29,494 nucleotides of DNA from Bacteroidales bacterium UBA1392 (GTDB lineage: Bacteria; Bacteroidota; Bacteroidia; Bacteroidales; UBA932), in contig DBQO01000009.1 in NCBI GenBank assembly GCA_002305275.1, forward strand, positions 1-29,494. The letters run 5' to 3'. The notes below the pieces were generated by a model, which searched no databases, had not been told where the DNA came from, and saw only the letters and a program-made list of their open reading frames with translations. Shown here piece after piece: positions 1 to 7,694 of this stretch. Position 1 is the first letter of the stretch, and each line of letters starts with the position of its first letter. Position numbers and translations under genes: made by a program.

Positions 1-27
1 CGGACGTCTCTTTTTAGAAACGGGTTG

Positions 28-58
28 CAAAGATAAGAACATTTTTAAAATTAGCAAA
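28..58 (-). promoter_or_regulatory. Bacteroidetes promoter firing off the left edge
   Basis: Read on the minus strand, TTTG (58-55) is followed after exactly 19 nt by TATCTTTG (35-28). This is a full match to the Bacteroidetes -33/-7 consensus TTTG-N19-21-TAnnTTTG. Transcription would start near position 22 and leave the window. The first transcribed bases could fold as CGTTTC/GAGACG. The promoter lies 50 nt beyond the stop of the EamA gene on the same strand, so it starts a new unit whose gene is not visible here. Confidence 0.7.
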
Positions 59-107
59 ATAAATTTGGAAGTTTTCCCCCAAAAAAGAGTATAATTCTGA
101 GAACCAA

Positions 108-1010
108 TCAGATAATTTTTAAACTTTTTCGCAACTGCGAAAGAACTACTCCGGAAAGAGCAATTACAAGTGCAATAATCTGCAAAGTTGTAAAACTTTC
201 CTGCCCCAGGAAATAGGCAGCTACCGCTGAAACCGCGGGAATCATAGTTGTAAAAATAGCCGCTTTTGTCATTCCCAGACCCTCTATTGCCTTTGTATAG
301 AGCACAAAAGAGAAAGATGAACAGAGTACTGCAAGTGCAATCAAGGGCTTGAGCACATCAAGCGAGAGATATTCCGGTCGCCATTGGGGTAAACCCCAAA
401 TCATAAAGGGGATACAAAACAAAGCTGCCCCAAAAAGGAATTGCCATGTAGTGATGGTAATGGCATTGTAGGTACTTGTAAGTCTTTTGCATATTGAAGA
501 GTAACCCACCGCACCCGCAACTGCAAGCAAAAGGAAGAGTATGCCGTAATAATTCTCCGAAGAAATGGTGCCATTCCATACAAATAGCACTATTCCCAAA
601 ACGGCAGTTATTATACCGACGACATTGAGGCGAGAAAGAGATTCATTGAACAACAATCTGCCCATAATCATTGTAAAAATGGGGATTGTAGCAATTATCA
701 CTGCCGAGAGAGTAGCTGAACCGGTGATTTTCAAACCATAGGACTCCCCTATAAAGTAGATGAAGGGCTCGAAAAAGGCCAGCAGAAACATCCACTTAAT
801 ATCCTTCCGCGCCACCTTCTGCAAAGTACTGGTAAGCGTGGAAAAGGCAAGCATTATGCTCCCGGAGAGCAGCATCCTTATAAAAATGAATATGAAGATC
901 GGCACCCCCATTGCTATCAGGTCGTTGGTCCAGATAAAAGAGAAACCCCACAATATGGTGGCAATGATAATGGATATGTAAAGGGGAAGTTTACTTTTAG
1001 GCTTAGTCAT
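108..1010 (-). CDS. EamA/DMT-superfamily transporter, 10 TM
   Basis: The 300 aa protein is almost entirely hydrophobic and has about ten predicted membrane helices. It shows the internal two-fold pattern of EamA transporters: the motif TILWGFSFIWTN near residues 18-29 opens the first repeat, and the second repeat starts near residue 155. Members of the drug/metabolite transporter superfamily export metabolites, amino acids or drugs across the inner membrane; the substrate cannot be read from sequence. The ATG overlaps the end of the dihydroorotase gene by 8 nt (ATGACTAA), so translation is probably coupled. It is the last gene of a minus-strand run, and I see no clear terminator after it. The family call is firm and the function is open. 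Confidence 0.9.
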   Translation of the reverse strand: MTKPKSKLPLYISIIIATILWGFSFIWTNDLIAMGVPIFIFIFIRMLLSGSIMLAFSTLTSTLQKVARKDIKWMFLLAFFEPFIYFIGESYGLKITGSATLSAVIIATIPIFTMIMGRLLFNESLSRLNVVGIITAVLGIVLFVWNGTISSENYYGILFLLLAVAGAVGYSSICKRLTSTYNAITITTWQFLFGAALFCIPFMIWGLPQWRPEYLSLDVLKPLIALAVLCSSFSFVLYTKAIEGLGMTKAAIFTTMIPAVSAVAAYFLGQESFTTLQIIALVIALSGVVLSQLRKSLKII

Positions 1011-2334
1011 CGAAAGAGAGTGGTAATGAAGATTTCAGACCTGTAAGCTGTGAATCGCGTACCACCGGAATACCATTTACCAAAGTATGCACAACTGTCG
1101 TACTAAAGCGAGTGAAAGGTGTCCAACCGCATCTGTAAGCGTTTGTGGCATCTGAAGGTTTGTCGGGGTCTACGATGGTTATATCTGCAAAATATCCCTC
1201 GCGGAGATATCCTCTGCGGGCGAGCTTAAAGCAATCTGCCGGAGAATGGCACATAAGTCGCACAACGTCAGTGAGTGAAAAATAACCCTGACGCGCAAGT
1301 TCCAGCATGGCACGCAGCGAATGTTGAATCAGCGGAATACCTGAGGGCGACTGTAAATATGGAGCCTTTTTCTCCGACAATAGGTGTGGCGCATGGTCAG
1401 TTGCCACTACGGAGATTACCCCTTCACGCACTGCTTGACGAAGCGCCTCGCGGTCGGAAGCGCTCTTTATGGCGGGATTACACTTGATCAGAGTGCCATA
1501 TTGCTCGTAGTCTTTATCAGAAAACCATAAGTGGTGTACACATACTTCACCGGTAATTCGATCGCTCTGTTTTCTTGCCTCACGAAGTAGCTCCACCTCT
1601 TCTGCGGTACTGATATGAAGTATGTGCAGACGCGAAGAGTACTTCAGCGCCAAATCGATTGCCTTGCGGGTAGAGGCCACGCAGGCCTCTCTGCTGCGTA
1701 TTTCCGGATGCATCTCAATGGGTATCGCATCGCCAAAGCGTTCGCGGGCAGCAGCGGTATTTGAGAGTATTATGGACTCCTCTTCGCAGTGAGTTGCAAT
1801 CAACAGATGAGCTTGCGAGAAGATGGAATCCAAAGTTTTGGGGTTGTCTACCAACATATTTCCGGTGGAAGAACCCATAAAGACTTTGATCCCGCAGACA
1901 TTATGCGGATCGGTCGCGAGAAGCTCGGCAAGATTGTCGTTCGAAGCACCTATATAAAATGAATAATTGGCAAGTGAGTCCTGCGCTGCCTTCGCGAACT
2001 TGCTCGCAAGTAGCTCCTGAGAGCAAGTGGGCGGATTATTGTTGGGCATATCCATATAGGATGTAACACCACCCAGCACCGCTGCAGCACTTTCGGTAGC
2101 GATGCTACCCTTATGTTCAGCTCCCGGCTCGCGAAAATGTACCTGGTCATCTATAACTCCCGGAAGGATGAGCATTCCGGTAGCATCGATTATCTCACCG
2201 GCATTTTCCCGCAAGCGCGAAAATGCTGTCGGATCATCCGTGATCGCACTGATGATGCCATTTTCAACAAAGAGGCTACCCGTAAAAGAGAGCCCCTCGT
2301 TGATGATTATGCCATTTTCAATAAAAATGCTCAT
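1003..2334 (-). CDS. pyrC: Dihydroorotase (class I-like amidohydrolase)
   Basis: Dihydroorotase cyclises N-carbamoyl-aspartate to dihydroorotate, the third step of UMP synthesis, in the cytoplasm. The 443 aa chain has the amidohydrolase barrel motifs: GVIDDQVHFREPG at residues 59-71, a putative carboxylated Lys150 in GIKVFMGSSTGNM, His182 (ATHCE), His240 (ILHIS) and Asp313 (VATDHAPH). The usual metal motif is HxH, but here it reads Gln64-Val-His66. From memory many Bacteroidetes dihydroorotases carry this DDQVHFREPG form, so it is probably a lineage trait and not damage. The lysine motif resembles hydantoinase/allantoinase, so allantoinase is an alternative, though no purine-catabolism genes are nearby. 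It starts 15 nt after the glycosyltransferase stop, and its tail overlaps the EamA gene. Confidence 0.88.
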   Translation of the reverse strand: MSIFIENGIIINEGLSFTGSLFVENGIISAITDDPTAFSRLRENAGEIIDATGMLILPGVIDDQVHFREPGAEHKGSIATESAAAVLGGVTSYMDMPNNNPPTCSQELLASKFAKAAQDSLANYSFYIGASNDNLAELLATDPHNVCGIKVFMGSSTGNMLVDNPKTLDSIFSQAHLLIATHCEEESIILSNTAAARERFGDAIPIEMHPEIRSREACVASTRKAIDLALKYSSRLHILHISTAEEVELLREARKQSDRITGEVCVHHLWFSDKDYEQYGTLIKCNPAIKSASDREALRQAVREGVISVVATDHAPHLLSEKKAPYLQSPSGIPLIQHSLRAMLELARQGYFSLTDVVRLMCHSPADCFKLARRGYLREGYFADITIVDPDKPSDATNAYRCGWTPFTRFSTTVVHTLVNGIPVVRDSQLTGLKSSLPLSFDD

Positions 2335-2349
2335 TGATATAGTTGTATT

Positions 2350-3081
2350 TTATGCCTTTGGCGCCGGTTTAATCTTGCGGAATCTCAGTTTGAGCACCCC
2401 CCAGAAGGCTTCGCCGAAAATACCGCTACTCATTTTCGAGGTACCTTCAGTACGGTCTACGAAAATAATTGGAACTTCGACGATCTTGAATCCGAGTTTG
2501 TAGGTATTGTATTTCATTTCAATCTGAAATCCGTAACCTCTCATCCTTATATTTGAAAAATCTATCGTCTCAAGTACCTTGCGGCGGTAACACTTAAAAC
2601 CTGCCGTGGTGTCATAGACCTTCATTCTAAGTACTGTACGAACATAAGTGGATGCATAATAGGACATAATTACCCTACCGATCGGCCAGTTTACTACGCT
2701 GATGCCATTACAGTAACGTGAACCTATGGCCAGGTCGGCGCCATCCTCGTGACAGGCCCTATAAAGACGCGGCAGGTCTTTGGGTGGGTGTGAAAAATCT
2801 GCATCCATTTCGAAAACATAATCATATTTATGTTCGATAGCCCATTTGAAGCCGGTGATATAAGCTGTACCGAGTCCCTGTTTGCCTGCCCTCTCGATAA
2901 TAAAAAGGGAATCAGGTAACTCACTTTGTAGAGATTTGACAATAGTCGCCGTGCCGTCGGGCGAGCCGTCATCGATGACCAGTATATGGAAATCTACTTC
3001 CTGCTCCCTGATTGCACGGATAATCTTCTCTATATTCTCCTTTTCGTTGTAGGTGGGAATAATGATAACCTGTCGAGTCAT
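2350..3081 (-). CDS. GT2 polyprenol-phosphate mannosyltransferase-like
   Basis: This 243 aa GT-A-fold glycosyltransferase matches the dolichol-phosphate mannose synthase-like branch of family 2. It opens with VIIIPTYNEKENI (5-17), has VIDDGSPDG (35-43) for nucleotide binding and the metal-binding DADFSH (93-98), and ends in a basic tail. There is no obvious membrane anchor, so it fits the soluble, membrane-associated class that transfers a sugar from a nucleotide donor to undecaprenyl phosphate. It is the first of three closely spaced minus-strand genes with pyrC and the EamA transporter. It begins 43 nt after tex. A near-match -7 box, TATCTTTA, lies at 3116-3109 within that gap, so it may have its own weak promoter or be transcribed with tex. 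The exact donor sugar is unknown. Confidence 0.85.
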   Translation of the reverse strand: MTRQVIIIPTYNEKENIEKIIRAIREQEVDFHILVIDDGSPDGTATIVKSLQSELPDSLFIIERAGKQGLGTAYITGFKWAIEHKYDYVFEMDADFSHPPKDLPRLYRACHEDGADLAIGSRYCNGISVVNWPIGRVIMSYYASTYVRTVLRMKVYDTTAGFKCYRRKVLETIDFSNIRMRGYGFQIEMKYNTYKLGFKIVEVPIIFVDRTEGTSKMSSGIFGEAFWGVLKLRFRKIKPAPKA

Positions 3082-3124
3082 AATCTCTAGAATATTAAGT
3101 TTATCTTGTAAAGATAGTAAAAAA

Positions 3125-5269
3125 TCACATTCCTCTCAAAGAAAGGCCAATTCTCTGACGTTCTAAATCCACATTTACCACTTTAGCGTGGAGATGCTGA
3201 TGCAGTTTTAGAACTTGAGAGGGATCTTCCACACGCTTTTCGCTTATCTGTGATACATGGATAAGACCGTTTTGCTTGATACCTATATCCACAAAAGCAC
3301 CGAAATTTGTGATATTTGTTACGATACATGGCAGGATCATACCTACCTTTACATCCTCTATGGAGCGAATGTCTGGGGAGAACTCAAACACCTTGATAAT
3401 CGAACGGGGATCACGGCCGGGCTTGGCCAATTCCTTTTTAATATCATTAAGCGTATGCTCTCCCACATCATCGGAGAGATATTTTGAAATATCAATAGAA
3501 GAGGATAACTGCCCATTGGAAATAAGATCGGTGAGCGATACACCCAAGTCTGAAGCCATCTGCTCCACGAGAGCATACCGTTCGGGATGAACAGCCGAAT
3601 TATCGAGCGGATTATCACCATTGGGTATTCTCATAAAACCTGCACATTGCTCAAATGCCTTTTCGCCGAGCCTTCGTACCTTGAGCAGCTCTTGGCGACT
3701 GCCGAATGCGCCATTTTCATCGCGATACTCTATAATATTGGCCGCTAAAACCGTACCTATGCCTGAAACATAACGCAGCAGGTGCTTGCTCGCCGTATTA
3801 AGATTTACTCCTACATTATTGACACAGCTCTCCACCACCGTATCCAGGCGCTCCTTCAGTAAAGTCTGGTTGACATCATGCTGGTACTGACCCACCCCGA
3901 TGGACTTGGGGTCAATTTTTACCAATTCGGCCAGAGGGTCCATAAGGCGACGGCCTATGGAAACAGCTCCTCTAACCGTAACATCGTAATCCGGAAACTC
4001 CTCTCTCGCGATCTGGGATGCCGAATAAACAGAAGCTCCATCTTCACTTACAGAATAGACTCTCACTCCCTGGGGAAGAGGAATTTTCTTGATAAAAGCC
4101 TCTGTCTCACGACCGGCAGTACCATTTCCAATGGCAATAACCTCTATCTTGTAGGCCTCTACCAGATGGGAAATCTTCTTTATCGAAGCTATCTTTTCAT
4201 TTTGTGGAGGATGGGGAAATATGGTATCATTATGCAACAATGCCCCTTGTGCATCAAGGCAAACCACCTTACAGCCGGTTCTAAAGCCCGGATCAATAGC
4301 AAGGGTGCGCTTCTCACCTACAGGCGGAGCCAGCAGCAGCTGGCGGAGGTTCTCTCCGAAAACACGGATGGAGTCGATATCAGCCTTCTCCTTAGCTGCA
4401 GAGAGGGATTCATTTTCAATCGAAGGATGAAGTAAACGCTTGTAGGAATCCTCAACAGCGGCATCCAGTAATTGGCGAACTGCGGCTGAAGGTTTACGTT
4501 TACCCTGATAAACACGTCTGGAGATTCTTTCAATGGCATAATCACTCTGCACCTCCACCCTGACTCCCACTATCTCCTCGGAAGAAGCTCTCAGAATTGC
4601 GAGCAGGCGGTGTGAGGGAATCCTGTCCAGACGCTCCGAAGAATCGAAGTAATTGCGATATTTGGAGGCCTCCTCACTTCCCTCCTTCCCTTTGGAGACT
4701 TTAGTGACCACCCTGCCCCATTTAGAGTAGAGATCACGAAGGTCTGAGCGTACCGGTTGAGATTCACTGATCCACTCGGCTATTATATCATTTGCCCCTG
4801 CGAGAGCCTCATCCTGAGTAGTAACCTGCTCGCTGATATACTTTTTAGAGAGATTCTGCGGATCGTCACATTTAATATTATATATAGCCTCTGCAAGGGG
4901 TTCAAGCCCTTTTTCCTTAGCAATTGAGGCCCTGGTTCGTCTTTTCGGACGATATGGCAGATAGATATCCTCCAAAATTTGAGGGTCGGTGAGAGACTCT
5001 ATCTCCATACGGAGCGAGTCAGTCAGTTTTCCCTGTTCTTCGATACTATTGAGGATTGCTTGTTTGCGTTTTTCGAGCTCCTCGAAACGGAGATACCAGT
5101 ATCGTACCTCGGAAACCTGAGTCTCATCCAGAGCGCCCGTGCGTTCTTTACGGTATCGGCTTATAAACGGAATTGTTGCACCCTCCTCAAAGAGCGAGAT
5201 GCAGTTCTCGATCTGCCATACCTTGACATTCATTACCTCTGCAATATGGTCGAGATAGAGTTTAGTCAT
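3125..5269 (-). CDS. tex: Tex, S1-domain RNA-binding transcription accessory protein
   Basis: Tex is a cytoplasmic nucleic-acid-binding protein related to eukaryotic Spt6. The chosen start gives 714 aa. The N-terminal Tex region contains ATIPFISRYRKERTG (near 31-45). A YqgF/RNase H-like domain starts near residue 320 (TLAIDPGFRTGCK), helix-hairpin-helix repeats follow near 500-555 (YVSGIGTVLAANI), and an S1 domain fills the last 70 residues (NFGAFVDIG, GLIHVSQIS). The reading frame stays open for 39 more codons upstream, but that stretch lies inside the ClC gene and does not look like Tex. ATG at 5269 gives the canonical N-terminus (MTKLYLDHIAE). This ATG overlaps the ClC stop by 8 nt (ATGACTAA), which suggests coupled translation. 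Confidence 0.95.
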   Translation of the reverse strand: MTKLYLDHIAEVMNVKVWQIENCISLFEEGATIPFISRYRKERTGALDETQVSEVRYWYLRFEELEKRKQAILNSIEEQGKLTDSLRMEIESLTDPQILEDIYLPYRPKRRTRASIAKEKGLEPLAEAIYNIKCDDPQNLSKKYISEQVTTQDEALAGANDIIAEWISESQPVRSDLRDLYSKWGRVVTKVSKGKEGSEEASKYRNYFDSSERLDRIPSHRLLAILRASSEEIVGVRVEVQSDYAIERISRRVYQGKRKPSAAVRQLLDAAVEDSYKRLLHPSIENESLSAAKEKADIDSIRVFGENLRQLLLAPPVGEKRTLAIDPGFRTGCKVVCLDAQGALLHNDTIFPHPPQNEKIASIKKISHLVEAYKIEVIAIGNGTAGRETEAFIKKIPLPQGVRVYSVSEDGASVYSASQIAREEFPDYDVTVRGAVSIGRRLMDPLAELVKIDPKSIGVGQYQHDVNQTLLKERLDTVVESCVNNVGVNLNTASKHLLRYVSGIGTVLAANIIEYRDENGAFGSRQELLKVRRLGEKAFEQCAGFMRIPNGDNPLDNSAVHPERYALVEQMASDLGVSLTDLISNGQLSSSIDISKYLSDDVGEHTLNDIKKELAKPGRDPRSIIKVFEFSPDIRSIEDVKVGMILPCIVTNITNFGAFVDIGIKQNGLIHVSQISEKRVEDPSQVLKLHQHLHAKVVNVDLERQRIGLSLRGM

Positions 5270-7025
5270 GGGAAACCTGTTGTAATTGTTCTCTGTAGGA
5301 AGAGAATATTTTGGACTTGGAGACAAATCCCAAGTACTTATTGTTTTTGTCAACCACCGGGAGATTCCAGGCTTGGGTCGTTTCAAATTTATTCATTACA
5401 CTCTCCATCTTCTCATCGTCACAGACATGGGCGGGGGCATTTTTCATAATATCCTTTATCTTAATGCTCTCATATAGACTGCGGTCGAACATAGTAGTCC
5501 TCACGTCATCCAGAAAGACTATCCCCTGAAACTGGTTGGAATCATCCACGACAGGGAAAATATTACGGCAGGAAGTGGCAATCACTTTGACCAGATCTCC
5601 CAGGTTGCCATCAATGCTGATTGTCGAAAAATCCGTCTCGATAAGATCCGAGGTTTTAAGCAATATTAGAACCGCCTTGTCACTATCATGGGTAATCAAA
5701 TCGCCCTGTTGGGCAATACGCTTTGTATAGATGGAATATTGCTCTACCAAACGAATTGTGGCAAACGAGATGGCGGAGGTAAGGATAAGAGGTATCAGAA
5801 GATCATATCCACCGGTGATCTCTGCAATGAGAAATATGGCAGTCATAGGTGCCTGCATCACACCAGCCATCAGTCCGCCCATCCCTACCAGTACAAAATT
5901 AGCCTCTGGAATAACATGTATTCCGGTAATATTAATGAAACGCGCAACAACAAAGCCTGCAAGAGCTCCGGTAAAGAGAGTTGGACCGAAAGTACCGCCA
6001 ACTCCGCCTCCCGCATTTGTAAAAGCTGTAGCGTATACTTTAACCAGCAGAATTGCCGTAAAAAAGAGAAGTACAGACCATTTATTGGCCAAAACACGCT
6101 CGCCAATTATCCCTCCTGCCATCTCGATAGGATTATTGTTGAGCATAAGCGTAAGGGAATTGTAACCTTCTCCATAAAGCGGCGGGAAAAGGAAGACTAA
6201 AACACCCATTGCTGTTGCTCCTATAATCCAGCGATTTATAGGCTTACGTACCCGTCTCATTTTGTCCTCAACCCTCAGGGTGGTCCTTATGAAGTAGAGT
6301 GAGATTATACCGCAAAAAATTCCCAGAACGAAATAATAGGGTAAATTACCCATTGAGAAGGTCTCGATGGTATTGGAAATAGCTACTGCGTCACCCAGAA
6401 AAAGATATGAAACCACCGTGGCCGTAACTGAAGAAATCAGCAGCGGCAAGATGGAAGACATGGAAATATTGAAAAGCAATATCTCCAGAGTAAAGAGTAC
6501 ACCGGCCAGCGGAGCCTTAAAAATACCCGCTACAGCACCAGCAGCCCCACATCCTATCAGGATAGTCATATTCTTGTATGACATCCCCATACTCCTTCCG
6601 ACATTGGAGCCTATCGCCGCACCTGTATAAACTATAGGTGCCTCGGCACCTACCGAACCACCAAAACCGATTGTTACGGAACTGGCCACTATCGAAGTCC
6701 AGGTGTTATGAGGTTTTATTCGCGATTCGTTTCGTGAAATGGAGAGCAAAACCTTGGTAACTCCATGGCTTATATCACTCTTGACAAAATATCTTACAAA
6801 AAGGAATGAAAGCAACATTCCTATACCCGGATAGATGAGATATAAATACCCGTCAGAGGGTTTATCGAACCAGAATGTCAGGCCATGATGAATCAATTTT
6901 ATCAGGGTCTTGAGCAAAACTGCCGCAAAACCACAACCCAGGCCCACAACAAAGGAGAGCAACACCAATTGTGTACGCTCGGAGATGGAGGAAAAGCCTC
7001 TTCTTATTCCGGCAAATATTTTCAC
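5262..7025 (-). CDS. ClC-family chloride channel/antiporter with CBS pair
   Basis: The 587 aa inner-membrane protein has a ClC core to about residue 440 and two CBS domains after it (about 450-580). Visible signatures are GFGGSVGAEAP (120-130), whose Glu128 matches the gating glutamate of GxExP, and GGGVGGTFGPTLFTGAL in the second half. The first chloride-site motif is SHGVTKV where many members have GSGIP. The gating glutamate suggests H+/Cl- exchange or a gated channel. The CBS pair probably senses adenine nucleotides or ionic state. The start is GTG at 7025; an in-frame TAA lies 7-9 nt upstream and no ATG fits, so the GTG is well supported. An A/T hairpin (7025-7045) ends on its first base. 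The gene follows the heptamer tract. Confidence 0.92.
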   Translation of the reverse strand: MKIFAGIRRGFSSISERTQLVLLSFVVGLGCGFAAVLLKTLIKLIHHGLTFWFDKPSDGYLYLIYPGIGMLLSFLFVRYFVKSDISHGVTKVLLSISRNESRIKPHNTWTSIVASSVTIGFGGSVGAEAPIVYTGAAIGSNVGRSMGMSYKNMTILIGCGAAGAVAGIFKAPLAGVLFTLEILLFNISMSSILPLLISSVTATVVSYLFLGDAVAISNTIETFSMGNLPYYFVLGIFCGIISLYFIRTTLRVEDKMRRVRKPINRWIIGATAMGVLVFLFPPLYGEGYNSLTLMLNNNPIEMAGGIIGERVLANKWSVLLFFTAILLVKVYATAFTNAGGGVGGTFGPTLFTGALAGFVVARFINITGIHVIPEANFVLVGMGGLMAGVMQAPMTAIFLIAEITGGYDLLIPLILTSAISFATIRLVEQYSIYTKRIAQQGDLITHDSDKAVLILLKTSDLIETDFSTISIDGNLGDLVKVIATSCRNIFPVVDDSNQFQGIVFLDDVRTTMFDRSLYESIKIKDIMKNAPAHVCDDEKMESVMNKFETTQAWNLPVVDKNNKYLGFVSKSKIFSSYREQLQQVSHD

Positions 7026-7070
7026 TCTTTTTTAATCAAAAAGAGCAACCTTTCGGGCCACTCTCTATAT

Positions 7071-7119
7071 GTTAGCTATTAGCCGTTAGCTATTGGCCTT
7101 TGGCTTTTTGCTTTTGCTT
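7071..7119. repeat. Heptamer-phased tract, first block
   Basis: The plus strand reads as seven consecutive 7-mers in one phase: GTTAGCT, ATTAGCC, GTTAGCT, ATTGGCC, TTTGGCT, TTTTGCT, TTTGCTT. The unit drifts from copy to copy. It lies in the 253-nt gap between the small acidic-tailed gene and the ClC gene, 46 nt upstream of the ClC start. No ORF covers it. Confidence 0.75.
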
Positions 7120-7174
7120 ATTCAAAAAATCCTAATTGATAAATCCCATATTGCCAACCACACCTAAATTCGAA

Positions 7175-7279
7175 CTCCCTACACCCTACACCCAAAACTC
7201 AACTCTCACCACTACACACCACAGACTCAAAACTCAAAACTCCCTTACGCCACTCAACCCGCAACCCGAAACCCGCAAC
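7175..7279. repeat. Heptamer-phased tract, second block
   Basis: Fifteen consecutive 7-mers keep one phase from 7175. They include CTCCCTA, CACCCTA, CACCCAA, AACTCAA; later CACTACA, CACCACA, GACTCAA, AACTCAA, AACTCCC; and at the end CCGCAAC, CCGAAAC, CCGCAAC. The plus strand is almost free of G and the complementary strand is G/T-rich. The block touches the TAG stop codon of the small gene (7281-7279). Between the two blocks (7120-7174) I see nothing recognisable. Confidence 0.75.
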
Positions 7280-7626
7280 TACTCTTCATTTTCATCCGAG
7301 CCCTGAGCGTCTGCGAAGTCTTCGTCACTCGCAGGGAATCCGTCATCTCCGGAATCGTCGTCGTCATCATCATTTTCGTCCTTGAAAATGCCATTCTGCA
7401 CATCATCGTAATCATCAACCCTCACCTTTATCTTCACAAGATAGATGGCATCGGGAATTTCCACAGAAACTGCATGGAAAAAAGTACCGTCAGGTTTAAC
7501 AACCTTGAATATGTCACCCATATAATCCGCATATCCGTGAGGATATTTCTCCTTAAATGCTTCCATAAGTTCGGTAGACATATTTTCATAGCTGATAACA
7601 GCTCTTCTTTTGTTTGTGCCTATCAT
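7279..7626 (-). CDS. Small conserved-type protein with acidic tail
   Basis: I can assign no function. The 115 aa protein has a folded-looking first part of about 75 residues (RAVISYENMSTELMEAF, YPHGYADYMGD, VEIPDAIYLVKIKVRVDD) and then a tail made mostly of Asp and Glu, including a run of six Asp. I recall similar short Bacteroidales proteins with the RAVISYEN start and acidic end, always hypothetical. ATG at 7626 gives that N-terminus; another ATG at 7656 would add ten residues (MHHVYYSNHF) that look unrelated. The gene follows ygiQ by 68 nt and has a candidate -7 box in between. The acidic tail would suit binding to a basic protein or to nucleic-acid-binding surfaces, but that is speculation. 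Confidence 0.8.
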   Translation of the reverse strand: MIGTNKRRAVISYENMSTELMEAFKEKYPHGYADYMGDIFKVVKPDGTFFHAVSVEIPDAIYLVKIKVRVDDYDDVQNGIFKDENDDDDDDSGDDGFPASDEDFADAQGSDENEE

Positions 7627-7679
7627 AAAGTGATTAGAATAATATACATGGTGCAATAATAGGAGATTTTTTTCAAATA

Positions 7680-7687
7680 CAAATCTA
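7680..7687 (-). promoter_or_regulatory. Candidate -7 box before small acidic-tailed gene
   Basis: The minus strand reads TAGATTTG, a full match to TAnnTTTG, in the 68-nt gap after the ygiQ stop (7695). Transcription would start near 7674, leaving a leader of about 48 nt to the ATG at 7626. No TTTG element is visible at the -33 distance, so this is a partial promoter match. Confidence 0.4.
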
Positions 7688-7694
7688 AATTGGA

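Noticed and set aside
91..107. Terminator after the EamA gene
   Set aside because: The T-run near 81-86 (minus strand) is not preceded by a convincing stem.
3878..4435. Plus-strand open frame of 185 aa opposite tex
   Set aside because: It is an antisense shadow of tex with no family features.
5270..5386. 39-codon upstream extension of tex
   Set aside because: It is open by chance inside the ClC gene; canonical Tex begins at the ATG at 5269.
7071..7279. CRISPR array or tandem transposon ends in the repeat tract
   Set aside because: Units are only 7 nt, drift in sequence, have no spacers, and there is no transposase or cas gene nearby.
7245..7279. G-quadruplex on the minus strand of the second repeat block
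   Set aside because: Only three closely spaced GGG runs are present; a fourth lies far off, so a stable structure is doubtful.
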